The notes: generated from the letters alone by a model not told the origin. A stretch of 64,000 nt of DNA from Solea solea (GCF_958295425.1 NC_081148.1:13933360-13997359); one strand, 5' to 3'. Counted from the stretch's first letter, positions 27,075 to 40,562 are shown. Made by a program: numbers and translations.

Positions 27075-27093
27075 ACACACACACACACACACA
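27075..27093. repeat. (AC)9 microsatellite
   Basis: Direct reading of nine AC units within 'gaacacac...acaaag'. Confidence 0.9.
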
Positions 27094-28381
27094 AAGCCAG
27101 AGAGTGAAGAGACAGGAAATGCCGGTATATTTCACAAGAAAACAAAAAGTACAGAATCTCACAGTTGAGAGTCAGCACAGATGTGATTCCTCAGCAATGC
27201 TATAGCAGAGCAGATATGCAAATAACAGTGTGGCAGAGCACATGCAGTAGACAATGTAGCGTGAGCTGAGTCCATGCTGTTCCCTGCCTGTGATTGCGGC
27301 CGATGTGACGGAGAGCGTTTTAAATCCATCTGGAATCTGGTTCAAATGACCTGATCTGAGGTGTTTTACTGGGGCTTTGGCTCGGCTCACCCCCTAGGTG
27401 GAGCTTGGACAGTTTTCTTCATTGCCACAATGTGACCTCTATACTTGAGGACTAGTATTCATTATGGCTTACAAACATAATCATTTTTTAAAAAAGCATC
27501 TCCCCAAACACATTTGAACTAAACATGAAAGTTAATCAGTCATGTTGCTGAATATGACCTTTGCTTTATTGTGCTCATATTTCCAATGAAAACATGTTGT
27601 CATTGAAAGACGTTGCGTTGCCACAGGTAAATGCCAACTGTTTTTTTAAAGGCAGGTTCTCTGCAAAAGAAAACAGCCAACGTACGATTATGATGATGGC
27701 GTAGTGGAATGTAGAATAGAATAGAGGTAGAACCTTTTTTTATTTTGGTCTCACAACAATAATGCATGGAATTGAATCATGTACTGCTCAAGACAATTAA
27801 ACCACACACAAAAATTGACACAAAACATCTATGACGACAGAAGTATGTGACATCCATCAATGGAAACCAAAATCAAATCCAACCCATTGAGGGCTGGATT
27901 CAAAATCAAACAGGAAATCAAAGATGTGATGATTAAGTGTTCCTTTAGTGTTTCAGCAGTAGTTGTATTTTAGAGCAGGTAGAATAAAGCTTGTGCTTGT
28001 TCCCTGCTGTTTTGGTCTGAGGTATTAAAGGTCGTGGTGTTATCACTTCCATCACAGTTATCATCTTACGTGACATTGTCACATTTGCATTTGAACGCAT
28101 CATGCTTTTGACCTTTAAATTGATGTGATCCAAAGTGCGGACGTAACAATCTGGTGAAATAAATAAAGCCATAGCTCAATAAGCCACTCTAATATGATGA
28201 ATAATCAATAATATAAACCCCTCGCACACCTCTCAAAGTCACTGGGATCCATGTGTTGCTGTGCACCTGACACATGACATTTACACCATGCCGTTGTCTC
28301 AGGTGAAATGGAGATGAGAAAGATCCAAGTGTCTCTCATCAAGTGTCTGGTGCTCTGGCCCTGTGGACTCCTTGCCTCTAG

Positions 28382-28417
28382 TAATAATAATGATACTTAT
28401 TATTATCATTATTATTA
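28382..28417. repeat. Perfect 14-bp inverted repeat of AAT units
   Basis: TAATAATAATGATA (28382-28395) is exactly complementary to 28404-28417, with an 8-base loop. It could be a microsatellite with an inversion or a minus-strand LINE tail: 'tgctctacaaata' precedes it on the minus strand. Confidence 0.8.
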
Positions 28418-28626
28418 GTAGTATTTGTAGAGCACTACAGGTACAAGAAAACCCGAAACAAGAGAGAGAAAGAGCACTTTGAGCCTGGTGACCATTTGGC
28501 AGGAGCAGGAGGAAGATGATGATGAGGAGGATGATGAAGACTGCAGCTCATCTCTAAAATCCTCAATAAGCAGGAGTTAGCAGGGCAGATAAGCTCTGCT
28601 GAGCCTCTGCTCCTCTTTTTCTGCCC

Positions 28627-28663
28627 TGTCTGTTCTTTAAAAAGGGCAAAAAAAGAACAGACA
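28627..28663. repeat. Perfect 12-bp inverted repeat with 13-base loop
   Basis: TGTCTGTTCTTT (28627-28638) pairs with AAAGAACAGACA (28652-28663). No flanking signal suggests a function. Confidence 0.8.
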
Positions 28664-29483
28664 CGAGAAGTTATTTCAAATAAACCCTGTCGAGCTCCAA
28701 ATGAAAGTTCAGCCAAACATTTCTTCACGCGGATTACCTTGAATGACCATTTCAGTCTAATGTATGTTCATTTTCATGATCAGAGAAAAGAGCAACTAAC
28801 AGCAGCGCGATTCAGTGCATTCAACAAATTCTAAAAAAAACATTTTTCACTGTCAATATGACATTTCATTGTACGGCAACCACGGGCTAAGAATAGCTGG
28901 TAACCATGCGTTCAAGGTTTCAGGCAGCTTTATCTATCGAAGACATTTGATTAAATGGAAGTTATGCGGTGATGAATCTACAGTGCATTAGAAACATACT
29001 ATAATGAACCCAGAAAGTTGTGTTTTAATGCACCTTACTGTACATACCAGAGGCAAAAGTGAGCCTGACATTAGTGAATGTACCAGCTGGTAGATATAAT
29101 ATAGCTGCTGTATTATGTATGAGCACACATTTACAATTTTCAAACAACAATAGCAATAAACATTGTTCGACTTAAGTCAAACACCTAGGCAGATATTCAC
29201 TGTGCGATGATTTTGCAATAGGGGCGGCAGCGTTTTTTTGCCGACTCAAGCAGCTCTCCTGGGCTCTGGTAACTGCAGTGACGAAACCATCATCAACTCA
29301 GTCATCCAATTTGCAGTGAGGTGCATGAAATAGAGACTTCTATTATGGGGTCATACTATGCTGCAAGGACATTTAATAAGACGGCACTGCCTTCATACGT
29401 GTATTGATTATCGGTTCAAATGTTGAGATCGAGAGATATAGTTACTGTATATTCTCCTCTCTACCTTTCTGGACTCCAGCGTT

Positions 29484-29882
29484 CTGGACTCCAGCTGGTC
29501 CAGAATGCTGCCACTCGCCTTTCAACAGGAAAAAAGAATAGAGATCACGTCACACCTGTGTTGCGCTCCCTCCACTGGCTTCCTATTTGTTTTAGGATTG
29601 ATTTTAAAATCGTATTGTTGGTTTTTAAAGCTCTTAATGGTTTGGCACCATCTTACCTCTCCGAACATCTTTATTTTCACGCCCCATCCCGAGCTCTGAG
29701 GTCTAATAACAGGAAGCTTTTAGATGTGCCTTTTCTGTTGCTGCCCCCAAACTTTGGAAAGGGTTACCCATGGAAATTAAATCTGCCTCCAACGTTGAAC
29801 ATATTAAATCACCATTTTAAATCTGTAAAGCACTTTGGTCAACCTTTAACCGTTCTCTACAAATAAAGTTGACTTGACTGAG
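29484..29882 (+). pseudogene. LINE polyprotein C-terminal fragment with 3' tail
   Basis: The plus-strand frame contains LQLVQNAATRLSTG, then RDHVTPVLRSLHWLP, FRIDFKIVLLVFKALNG and LAPSYLSEHL. These are the hallmark blocks at the C-terminus of fish LINE reverse transcriptases. Near 29725 the conserved continuation AFSVAAPKLWKGLPMEIK lies in a different frame from the 148-codon open frame, so there is a frameshift or small deletion just before it. The 3' tail shows 'gtaaagcactttgg' and 'ctacaaataaagttgac'. It is 5'-truncated, lacks the catalytic domains and is non-functional. Confidence 0.88.
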
Positions 29883-32800
29883 CTTGACCATCGACAAGGA
29901 CCATTCACTGTAAAACAGAGAGATGGTTGTGCATGACACTCTTTCCCCCTTTTCTGATACTCAGTTTGACCTTCAGCGATATTTAAAGTGCAGTTGAACT
30001 GGCGAGTGTGTATGGTGGTGAGTGTCTAACTATCATAGTCTTTATCCAAACACTGCAGACATCACCACTGCTTAATTAGCAAATGATTTTCTGAGATAGG
30101 ACTGTTCTCTGTGGGAAGATTGTAGATATTGATTGGCCGCTGGATGAAACTGAGATGACCAACTGTTCTGACTCGACTGCAGGTCATCACATGTCAAAAA
30201 ATGTCCAACACTTTTATTATCAAATTGTTCACTCACCCACCCAAGTGGAATGTCATGTTGTTAAGATTTACTGCGGGAGATTTTCTTTCTCTACTGTCTC
30301 ACAAGGCCGAGGGCTGCCTGTGTCAAAGTTACTTTCATACATGGAACTTCAGAAGAAGTTTCACTGCTAAACTTTCAAGGCGTTTCTTTCTTTTCCTTTA
30401 ATTTAAAAAAAGGGAGCAACAAATTGTCATCTGCTGCTAATTTGCTTCATGATGACATGAACATGAGCTTTGTCTTTTAGGACAAATCCCTGGTCTGAAG
30501 GATAGAGATTATAAGTCCCTCAGTACATCACACCCACTTTTGTTTTTTGTGCAAATGCAAAATAAAAAGCCGGCTAAAGACAATTGAAGGAATTAAAAGA
30601 AATTCACCTGAGGGTGTTCAAACACATTGCAGCAGTGTGAAGATCTGCAGAGAGAAATTGTGTTTTTCATGTTGGAGGCAAAGACTGCATTTGATTGGGT
30701 TATCTCCATCCCACAGGGCATGAAAACCTAGAAATCAATAGCAGTAAATTATAGACAATTCCAGTGAGTGACAGGGGCTGACTTCCAACAGGTGGATCAG
30801 AATGAATCATTTCATCAACGTTGGAGGTCCACATTACGGGATAATGTGCATCCTGCTTTTGTACTGCTGCCTGAAAACCAACTGTTATGACATGTCTTGC
30901 ACGATGGGGGAGCACTGTGTGAACGCTTTATACAAATGAGGAGCTGAACACACAACGTGCATGACTGATGACAGCTTTAGTCACTCAATCCAGTTTATTT
31001 AACCTCGCAAAAGGACGACCAGAGACAGAAAAGGAATACAAATCGCATTATTTTAACTTCTTTAAAGCTCCTTTGTCTTCGCACCCGAGGCTGAAGTTAT
31101 TGAGCAGTGTCTTCTCTCATTTTGGTGAATCTTGGAAGTGCTTACTTAGTGCAAGAGCTGGAGGTATACATGTAGTCCACAGAAATCAAACATTGCTGCC
31201 TCAGATCTGACAGCTTCTGGGCTCTTTGCTTTGTTGCTAAATAGTCTGACCGTCTAATCTGGACAGAGAGAAAAGGCTGATGACAAAAGAACATTACTCA
31301 ACATGTTGTCTGGGCATTTATTTTGTCCAGCACTAGAAGAAGATACAAAGGCCACATTTACGTCAGATAGGATGGATGGTTTGATGACAAACACTCTTAG
31401 GTCTACACTTGCAAAAGTGTTGCACTAAATCTGTTACATGTATTTCGTTTTCTATTCCATTAGCCTGGATGAACTAGCATTTCCAGGGCAGTTCTGCATG
31501 ATTACATGCCAAGTCAGATATATGGGGTTCCCTCTGATGTGGCATGTGTGAGATATTCTGAAGTTTGTTTTCCATAGTATGTGTCAAACCCAAACTACAC
31601 CTTCTATAATTCAGTAGCATCCTCCTTTACGCCCTCCCTGCAAGTGTCTTATAAAATCCATATCCTCACTACACAGCACCTCCGTCTTTCTCTGAGACGG
31701 ATCTAGCATAACCCTGATGACATTACTATCCCCAGGGTCTACCATACCTCCAGAACCACGGATTAAATGTATGATTGCAACCCTGCTGTTTATTTTATAG
31801 TAAATACTGATCATATTCATGATATATTTTGTTATTTAGGTGATACTTAAGGGTTAAAGCAGACTGAACATCAGCAGACTGTAGCGCAACGACAAAACCA
31901 TCCCAGCTTTTATTTATATATATATATAAAAGCTATATATATAAAAATGTCTTATTAGACATAAGAAAGTGTTATTTTCAGAGACCCTACACAAAACTAT
32001 TCATGGTGCCTTTTGATAATGTTCTACAGAAGCAGAAACAAGAGCACCCTTCACGCAGGTCCTATAAATCCCAAGCCATTTGGTGCAAACACTAAAACAA
32101 TCCATTATTCTCTGCCCTTTTACACCCTGTTTCCTTGTAGACTTTCTGCTACCTACACACTTCTGTAATTTATTTATCACTGTTGAGGGTCACACACAGA
32201 GCTCTGCATAATGTTTGCTAAATCAGGCATGAAGGAGATCAACAAGGCCCGAGGATAGAAAAAAAATGTATGATTGTTAAGAATTGAGAAAAAACCCAGA
32301 CATGCAGGATAAGAAGCTGTGGAATCGAAGTTTAAAGCAAGTCCACAAAAGCAGGGATGTTTTCTTTGCAAAGCTCTTATTATTGTGCAATTACGACTTC
32401 TGCAGCAGCATCAACCTGACCCTGTTCTTTAGCATCCCTCCCAAAAAAAATTAAAAAATGCTTTCCTGTCAGGTATATATATCTCCCTGTCATACTACAC
32501 AGTAAAGGAAGTTCAGGCACACCTACAATAACCATAAACCGTCTATTTACAATTTACACATATTTATATAAAGAATATTAAGCACTAATATTTATTCTAT
32601 CATAGAGGTCAAAATAAATCTACAAAAAAGACTCAAAGGAACAAAGTAACTTGCCTAAAAACTCTCCCTACTTCCGCCTAATGAGGTAATTGGCAGCTGC
32701 TGGAGTCCCAGTGCTGCATTCTCATGTGTTCAAACTCCGACATAATAAAGTTCCTCGGTAACAAATAATGTGTCTTTTTTCTCCCCCACCTCAGTGCTCT

Positions 32801-34289
32801 GCAGCTCCCTCACAGGTGCAGAGGTTTGTATTCACACTCGTGTGTTAAAACAACTTTAAAAACAAAAAGGCATTCATGCCAGTTTTGTTTCGACATGTTT
32901 CCAGTTGTGAGGCCTGAGTTACGGTGACAACAAATTCATTTTTAGAGACAAATTACAGGGAGTTTCTCAAAATATCTGGAAACAAAAGTGTTTCAACAAG
33001 GTTTTCATTAATAGGATGAAAAATAGAGATATGTGTTTTTGTGACTGCTCTAAAATATAAATCAACAATAAAGTTCTGCATATTGAGCCCACTGTAATCA
33101 GAGATAAGTCAAATCATAACCTCACTGACAGTCATAAGGGGAAAAGTTAGGACTTGATTTCTCTTGCTGCTGGTATAAGAACATGCTGTATACTTAACCG
33201 CCAAGTGTTCAAAATAACTTTTAAATACAATTAACAAAAGCAGGACGTCAATGGACATCTCATACAATCCAACAATATAAATCAAATAAGTGAGGGAACA
33301 ACCAACTTCACCTTCAGCTTTATTCATTTATCCTATTAAAGCAACCCACACTTTTTTATAAAAATGACAATGAACTCTTAAACTCTCCTCTTTTTTCATT
33401 AAAGTTGCAGAGCTACTGTATATAAAAAAAATTAAGTTATTACTTTTCTGTGGAGGCTGCAGCTGCCTGAAATGCACAAATGCTCACCGACAGTCCTGGA
33501 TAACTCATTCATCTTCAGCAGCTTTGTGATTTGTTGAGGACCTATAGGAAACTAAAAAACTGCAGAGAGTTACAGTACAGAGAGAAAGTACAGCGCACAC
33601 AATTTCAGGTCTGTTATTCACAGCTTACGGCAGCAAAACATGGTGGAATGAGGAAGGACGTGGGTTTAAATGGCTCGTCGGTGCTGATGCTGTGTCTGGG
33701 GTGCACTTCAATGAATAGACAAGCTGGGTGGATTCACACTCAGCTGTGAAAGAGCGCCGTTTCTATGACAGATTCATCACGGCACGCTCGGGTGGCACAT
33801 GGAAAACGAAACCTCCAGGAAACACATTATTTTAACCAAAGGTCTGAAGGACTGAGGCATCACATAAAAGCTGACGCAAATCCTCGGGAGGAGGGGTGAC
33901 GCCGAGGGCAACGGTCCATTATATCCACATACACTCAGACACACAACTCAATGACACTATTTGCCTCTCTGGCTCCCACTAACCAATGATTACAACCACA
34001 GGAACATAGTCTGCCAGGTGCACATTTGGTGCATTTTGTTTGGATTATGGAAAGAAAATAAGACCTGGAAATAGTTTTACTTGACTACTTATTATGTATG
34101 GTTACTATGTGGGGGAGGACCGGAACAAGAATGCAGTGAATGTTTCTTTGTCATCTTTCAAGGATATTTTTAATGCATATTTTTTTTAGAAAGTCCATAT
34201 TACAATCCATGGTCAAGTGGAAGGAAATTGAGCTTGTAACGAGAGGCACTTTCAACTCTGGCATTCATTTTTTAAACCCCATCTACTGT
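29883..34289. other. Unique AT-rich DNA, no gene seen
   Basis: I see no gene or recognised mobile element. A near-palindromic TA tract lies at 31905-31934. Confidence 0.55.
31905..31934. repeat. 30-bp near-perfect palindrome with TA core
   Basis: AGCTTTTA (31905-31912) is answered by TAAAAGCT (31927-31934) around an alternating TA tract. It is likely cruciform-prone simple sequence. Confidence 0.85.
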
Positions 34290-34465
34290 GTTGAAATTGT
34301 CCGTTTTATTTTCTCTTAACTTTCTAATTTGTCTGTTTTATTTTTTCTCGACTTTCGTGTGTTTGATTTATCTACTTATTTAAGATGTAAAGTGACCTTG
34401 TGTTTGAAAGGCGCTTACAAACAAAATGTGTTAATATTGTTATTATTATAATAATACTATCATTA
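34290..34465 (+). mobile_element. LINE 3' UTR and tail fragment
   Basis: T-rich sequence leads into 'taaagtgaccttgtgtttga' and 'aaggcgcttacaaa', followed by an ATT-rich microsatellite. That is the usual ending of L2/CR1-like LINEs or of SINEs that share their tails. No coding part remains, so the element type is inferred from the tail alone. Confidence 0.6.
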
Positions 34466-35221
34466 TTTAGAACAACATTTCTAACAAGCTTTTATTTAAA
34501 GATTGAGCTGACTTTTTCTTTAATTTTCTCAAAATTTCCCCAGTAAAATTGCATCACATGAATCATATTTTGAAATAATGATATGTGTAATTTCCCCCTG
34601 TAAAATATTACATTTAAATGTAACTAAAAATTTGACCAAAAAAAATACTTTCAATGGATTCTTACCCACAAATGATGTTGTAAGACAGTGAGACCACACC
34701 CTGTAGACACTAGACGAAACGTCATCACTCTGTATATTCTGCTCTTTGATTGAATTAATCAACTAGGTTCAAACCTCATCAGTGGGGACAGTCCCACCAC
34801 TCTGAAGTGTAAACATTGTCTTGTTTGAAGTGTGTCTCAGTGCAGGAAGTAGACAAGTCAAGGTGGCTCAATTGTCATGTGAAAAGACCCCATGGTGAGT
34901 AAAAGGTCCCCAGAAGGAAATAGCCTTCCTGAGTAAATCACAATGGATATGTAAATGTAAAGTGTCTGTATTCTGGTGGGATATCTTGGATATAAGGGAC
35001 AGAGCTCCCATTCACCGTGGAGTTGGACTGCTTAACAGAAGCTCCCACACATCAACTGTGTGTCATACAACTTCCTGGCTGTATTTTTCTATCACTGGAC
35101 ATTTCAATAAACTGGTATGTTAACCCTTCATTTCTAATATTGCCTTGTTGAGACTTTTGTTCTAAATAGTTAAGAATCTGTTATTGAAGATTTATTTAGT
35201 CTAGTTATATGGTGAGATTTA
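34466..35221. other. Unique DNA with possible LTR-like end
   Basis: No gene is visible. An AATAAA at 35106-35111 follows about 300 bases of moderately GC-richer text and is followed by GT-rich sequence. This loosely recalls an LTR R-U5 boundary, but no termini or primer-binding site can be defined. Confidence 0.35.
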
Positions 35222-35479
35222 ACACTCATACCCTCCACCTCTGAGTTGAATAGAAAAGATTGAGTAACATGTCCTGTAAACTGTTGTGTTACATTTCTGA
35301 CCTCTGAATACTTCCACCCAGGTGTCTCGGCTATTCTTCCATGTTCAACAAGGGCTCTACCCTTCACCTCTGAGTTGAATAGAAAAGATTGAGTATTATG
35401 TCCTGTAAACTGTTGTGTTACATTTCTGACCTCTGAATACTTCAACCTAGGCATTAGGGCTAATCTTCTATGTGGAAAA
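35222..35479. repeat. Two tandem copies of a 129-bp unit
   Basis: The core 'acctctgagttgaatagaaa' starts at 35237 and again at 35366. The match continues for roughly 95 bases with few differences, then decays. The period of 129 is a multiple of three. Consequently a minus-strand open frame (35170-35454) carries a 43-residue repeat containing KYSEVRNVTQQFTGH twice. No protein family is recognised and chance opening is likely. Confidence 0.9.
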
Positions 35480-37411
35480 AGGTCACTGAGTGGTTTTGAT
35501 AATATAAACCATCCCTGAACTAGACCAGTGTCAGATTTCTTGACAATAGGATTGAATTCTTAAAGGGTTTACATTTTAAATGATTGGTTAACTTTAATTC
35601 CCACAATATTTAAAAGTAAAGTTAATTGTTGTTTAAATGGAGTCAGATTGAATAAATATTTACTATACTTTACTTTACTTTGGAAAACCTCGTGCTAACG
35701 CCGGAAAGACAGAATACTTCTTGGGGAGAGATTGTTACTTGGTAGTAGATATTTCCTCCCCTACAATGTCCTAAGAAAAGATTATTATAGGCTTTAAGAA
35801 TATCTATACTTTGTTTTTCAATTGATATCTATAACAGTCTCATATTGAACTAATTTATCCAGGAAAGAACTCTGCATTTTGAGAAAGCGTTCATGATTTT
35901 GCCACGAGATACAGGGAATGATGGGAATAACACTTGCGCATGTTGTCAGAGTTACTGACATTCAAAGTCTTTTCAGCTGTTTATAGGAGTTATTTTCCTT
36001 TGGAGAGAGCCAACGTGTTCTGTTATATAATATAATGAATAGGTTTGTCTTTACACTGATGTGATGCATAGCAGCGACTCCTGAATTACTACTCTAATGT
36101 GGACCTTTGTCTATAAACTTTGTCACTTAACTGCCTCCAGCAAGACGTCAATAAAATATAACTATGGTTTGATGTAAGCTGTTGGCATAGACCTATGGGC
36201 TCATTTTATATAGGAGGTCATTAAATATAAAAAATAATATAAAATTATCACTTCAACTCACCCAAGGAGCATATAATATGTAATAATTGTTTTTTTAGGC
36301 ATCTTCGCTTGCATGTTGAAGTTTGCATACACAGCAGGTGTGACCACTCTAAACTCTCATTTTGACTGAAGGATAAAGTGTTTATGTAACAGTGATGTCA
36401 CCGAGGCTCCTGTCGACACCTTTCAGTTGGCGCAGCAAATAATTGACTCATGTGGCTGATGCTACAGAGTTTAAGTGCTTCTGTGTGACCTATGCATCAC
36501 TCACCAGCCCACGCGTTGTTGACAACACAAACACATGACAGAAGATCCTGCACTGAATGATAACTCTGCGCTTGGTTTTGTGTCAAAGCTGTTTTTCCTC
36601 TTTCACTTTGTACAACATATTCAGTACAGTATCTATTCACGCTGCGCAAAGTAGACACAAGGTCAAGCCTTTGAAAATCTACAGCATCATAGTTCCAGCA
36701 GAAAGAACACGATGAGCCACTGAAGGGGGTTGCAACATCTTAATGGTAAAACTGCAGCTTACGTTTGTGGTGCAAATATCACTCGCACATACCCTTTTTC
36801 TACAATGACAATAACTTTGTTCTGGCCCTGGTTGTATAAAACAACGGCAATAGTAACGCCTCTGCTGCTCTAAGCCAGAGAGATAACCTCCACAATCCAG
36901 TGATAGTCAGCAGTCTAATTATCTTTGCATTCCATGGCTTCACTAGCCACCAGGGAGCCAGAGGCGTCAAGAATAGACCCTGCCAGTCTAGGCTTGATTA
37001 AGTCTACTGGTTGAAGTGAATGCAATAGTTTTTTTTTTATAGCAGGAGTGTGTTAGCACATCCATTACATCCGTACTTTGTGGTGCATTATAAAAAAGAC
37101 AGCGGTAGGCCGTGTGTTTTTGCGCTGTAGAAAAAAGGTTCAGGTTCTGCCCTTATTTGATCCCCTGCAACCATCAGCCTCCACCCTGCAGTGAAGGTTT
37201 CCGTCTTCAGGTGGCTCACAACATGAGGGGCCCTGACAGAGGAAATGAAAAACTGCACCTCTGAAACAGAGAGCAAGACAGCTTTAACAGAGGGAAGTGA
37301 ACAAATCTCTCGCTGTGTTTTTATGTTGAAAACTATTATCAGTAAATCTGTCCTGATCACAATATGCTGACCCACCAGAATCCAGCTGATCGAGCCAGAG
37401 CCTTAGCGTAA
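35480..37411. other. Unique AT-rich DNA, nothing recognised
   Basis: No gene or repeat family could be identified. A 95-codon minus-strand frame at 37088-37375 has no recognisable domain. Confidence 0.5.
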
Positions 37412-37460
37412 AAAGGGATAGTTCAGGATTGTCAACGTGTGTTCATATGAGACTGGTGGT
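37412..37460 (+). repeat. Short fragment of a 'gggatagttcagg' repeat
   Basis: The text 'aaaaagggatagttcagg' resembles the terminus of a dispersed element I associate with many fish genomes. Only about 50 bases are present and the class is unknown. Confidence 0.35.
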
Positions 37461-37496
37461 CTCATGGTAGCCCCCTGTTGGCCCTCTGCACCTAAA

Positions 37497-37765
37497 ACCA
37501 ATCCATCCATCTATCTTCTATCCTCCACTGGGCCAATCTCAGCTGACATAGGGGGAAAGGCAAATATACTGACAACCTTCTACTCTCACATTCCCGGTCA
37601 ATTTAGAGTGTCCAATTTACCTAATCCCCATATTGCATGTTTTTGAACTGTGGGAGGAAACCAGAGACACTTAAGCTACACACATGGGGAGAACATGCAA
37701 ACATGCAAACTCCATGCAGAAAGGCCCTTGTTCTGACTGGGTCTTGCTGCAAAGGCAGTGAGCAG
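37497..37765 (-). repeat. Dispersed teleost-type repeat, minus orientation
   Basis: Reading the minus strand gives 'gtttgcatgttctccccatg', the 'tttcctcccacagttc' block, 'acactctaaattgacc', 'tatgtcagctgagat' and a closing 'gatggatgg'. It is the fullest copy of the family also seen at 13514-13770. On the plus strand it ends near 'gggtcttgctgcaaaggcag'. Confidence 0.8.
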
Positions 37766-37880
37766 ATTACAAACTTCAGTTTCCGGTGAGAAAAGGCTGA
37801 AATACAGTACAGTGGTGATCATATTCTTAAGAATATGTGAAGAATTGATAGTGAGCCGCTCGCAGCTGTGTTTCCAAAGA

Positions 37881-37897
37881 GTGTGTGTGTGTGTGTG
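37881..37897. repeat. (GT)8 microsatellite
   Basis: Direct reading of a 17-base GT run. Confidence 0.9.
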
Positions 37898-40530
37898 CCT
37901 GTTTTATGCTGATTTTTGCAGCAGCAAAAGACAAACAGTCGCACTCTACTGAAAACATGTTCGTGTGGTCAGCCTGTGGTCTTCCTTTTCACCCCCGTGT
38001 CACCGGTTTGAGACAAGCTGGAAACAAAAGAAGTCAGAAGAAAAAGAAAAGGAAAACACCATGGAGCTCTAGTCTATTATTTTCTATCTTTTGTTTTTCG
38101 GTCCCTTGTTCAAACTCATAAAGATGAAATAAAGGTAAAGTAATAGTTAAGATTGGCCAGAGACTTTCAGGAGTGACAGCTCTGCTCTGCATCTTAGCGG
38201 AAATGATGACATAAGCAGACAAATAAGAACATTTGTGCACGTTCACCCACATGTTGGATACCTGTGTCATTTGAACAAACATATACAATTATAAACACGT
38301 GGTATATGCTTGTGTTTGACTGAGTGGATTGATTGGTAGAAAAATGTGAAAAACAATAGCATTTGTTGAAATGACTATAGATTTAAATCCCTTGAATGCA
38401 TTTTTAGGCTTTTAGAATATTTGGCCTTGTAAGCTCCTTCACAACAGGATGTTTACTTACATTACTGTAAAGCAGCCCTCTTTAAGCTGAGTGCTCATGG
38501 GTTGTGTTTCTGTTTTTACGGCTATAGCGTTTTGAATTGATAGATGAACAACTGCTTCGATTCCAAATGTGCACTTGCAATGTCCTCCTATAATGCTGTC
38601 GCTTTCACAGAAGCATTATTATGGACAGCCCTTGAGAGCGAGGCAAGGTCTCGGTTTTAAATGCAGGAGTTTCTTGAAGATAAAACCGTTTAAAGTGATC
38701 TATACCATTCAATTTTTGTCATGCACAGTTCAGAAAAGCCAAACTGAGCGGAAGTAGCAAACGGAAGCCTCCCGAGCCTGTGAATCATCATGGATAACTT
38801 ATGTGTAGAGGTCACGCCACAGATGCACGGAGAAACAATGATTCAAAGGGTGACAACATTTCATCAGGGGGACATTACATTAAAGGGGACATGATATTTC
38901 ATTGAGCTGATTTTCCCCCGAAGAAGCTTCAAAGTCAGAATACTGCCTGTGTTTGGAGTTATTGACGAAGAGCAACATTAGAGGGATGTATTATAATAAA
39001 TATCTGCTGCCATTAAATGAAGCTGTCAGCACCCGGCATGAATGACCCTGACACACCTCACTGACTGGTTATTTCTCAATTGCAGCGCTGGGTCAGAAGA
39101 TGTCAGAGCCTTGATTTCAACACAACTGTTCCATCGAATGAGACAAAGCTACAGTATGTCTCACACGCAGGAGAAAAGCATAGTGACTCTACAACAACTG
39201 GGTGTGACTCAGTCTCTAAACAACACAAAAGAGACGCGTCAGTGTATGAAGTCCATCTTGACGCCTGCTGCATTCCATCGATATCTTCGCCGAACAGCGC
39301 TCGGTGCCGCAGGGTATATACGGTGTAATCCTCCAACAAAGTCAAATCATCTGCTTCATAATGGAGCTGCCAGAACATGTCAACACAGTGGCCCAATTTT
39401 TATCTCAGTATTGCCTGTGGATCATTAGCTGCAATCACTCTGCCAAAGTTGGAGAGCAGTTTGAATGGCTGCAGAAAAAACTTTTTGCATTTTCATCTTT
39501 ACCTGAAAACTCCTCTCAGACGTTTCGTACTGAGGGGAGGAAAAAAAAAAAAGAAATCAAGTTTTGTTTCTCACTTTTCTGAGTATGCCATTCCGTATTT
39601 GAAGGCACAGTGAGGTGCAAACAATAATATGTCACACATGCTGGTTGTTAATGTTGTTTTGCCAGAGGGTTTGGTCGACGCATTAGCGATACAATCAATA
39701 TCTGTTAAGTTGCTCATGATGACAGCTCACAGAATGATCACGGATGCAGTTTCCCATGGCTCTGTGCTGCTTGTGCTATAACCGCAAGTCATTGTTTTGG
39801 TCTGGAGAGATAATGAATTCATTCACTTCCACTAGTCTCATCACCCAAGTCGTCTGCAAATGTTTTCAATACAGAAAAAAGCTCAGATAATAAAACCGCA
39901 CATTTCCTCCTCAGCTTGAAATTCCAACAAGACAAAGTTAACAAGCTCGAAGAAGTGATTTATATTGTTCAGGTTTACAGAAACACAATTTGTAATCAAT
40001 GTAACCGCTGTCAGTGATGTAATTGGCCAAACAAATGAATTCAGGTTTATTCACCTTTAACTGTCAGCATCGTATTGAACTGTTTTTTTACCACAACTTG
40101 GCCACAGTGCTGTCCAACTCTTAGAGTAACATGAGCAACAGATGAAAGTGACTCTGTTTTCAGGTTTTGTTGTTGAAACATTTCCACAGAGTGCAGGGAG
40201 ATGATGATGTATCAAAAGACAGATTTGAATCAACAAGATATTCAAAACTACATGAGAATGTCGTATATACTGCAGTGTAATAGTTGTTGCATGTGAGGTA
40301 TTTATGGAAAAATGCAAATTGCAAATATATAATAGCCACTGTTGGACAGAAGCTGACTTGAACTTTTAGCCACATGGCTAAAGGCTACAGTCAATATAAG
40401 GATGTTATTTTTGTTTCCTAGTCCCCTAAACATTGCAAAAGCAGTTCATTGATAAGATGCACCATTAAACTAAAATGGAAGGCAGTGGGGGATTTAGTAA
40501 AGAGAATTAAGAGATTGTTGATGTTGACAG

Positions 40531-40562
40531 ACAATATTTATATATATTATATATTATATATG
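40531..40562. repeat. AT-rich (TA)n-like tract
   Basis: Alternating and imperfect TA units, read directly. Confidence 0.8.

Larger units (their letters stand above)
24906..29483. other. Long unique AT-rich stretch, no gene seen
   Basis: No coding region or RNA gene is recognisable. Simple features inside it are listed separately: an AC run at 27075-27093 and hairpins at 28382-28417 and 28627-28663. Confidence 0.55.

Noticed and set aside
34758..34775. 'aggttcaaacctc' as a second B-box-like string
   Set aside because: There is no tRNA-like fold around it, and the string is a short palindrome.
39042..39613. Cluster of open frames up to 128 codons on both strands
   Set aside because: Several frames on both strands are open at once, with no domain, splice context or codon pattern; this reflects a local shortage of stop codons.
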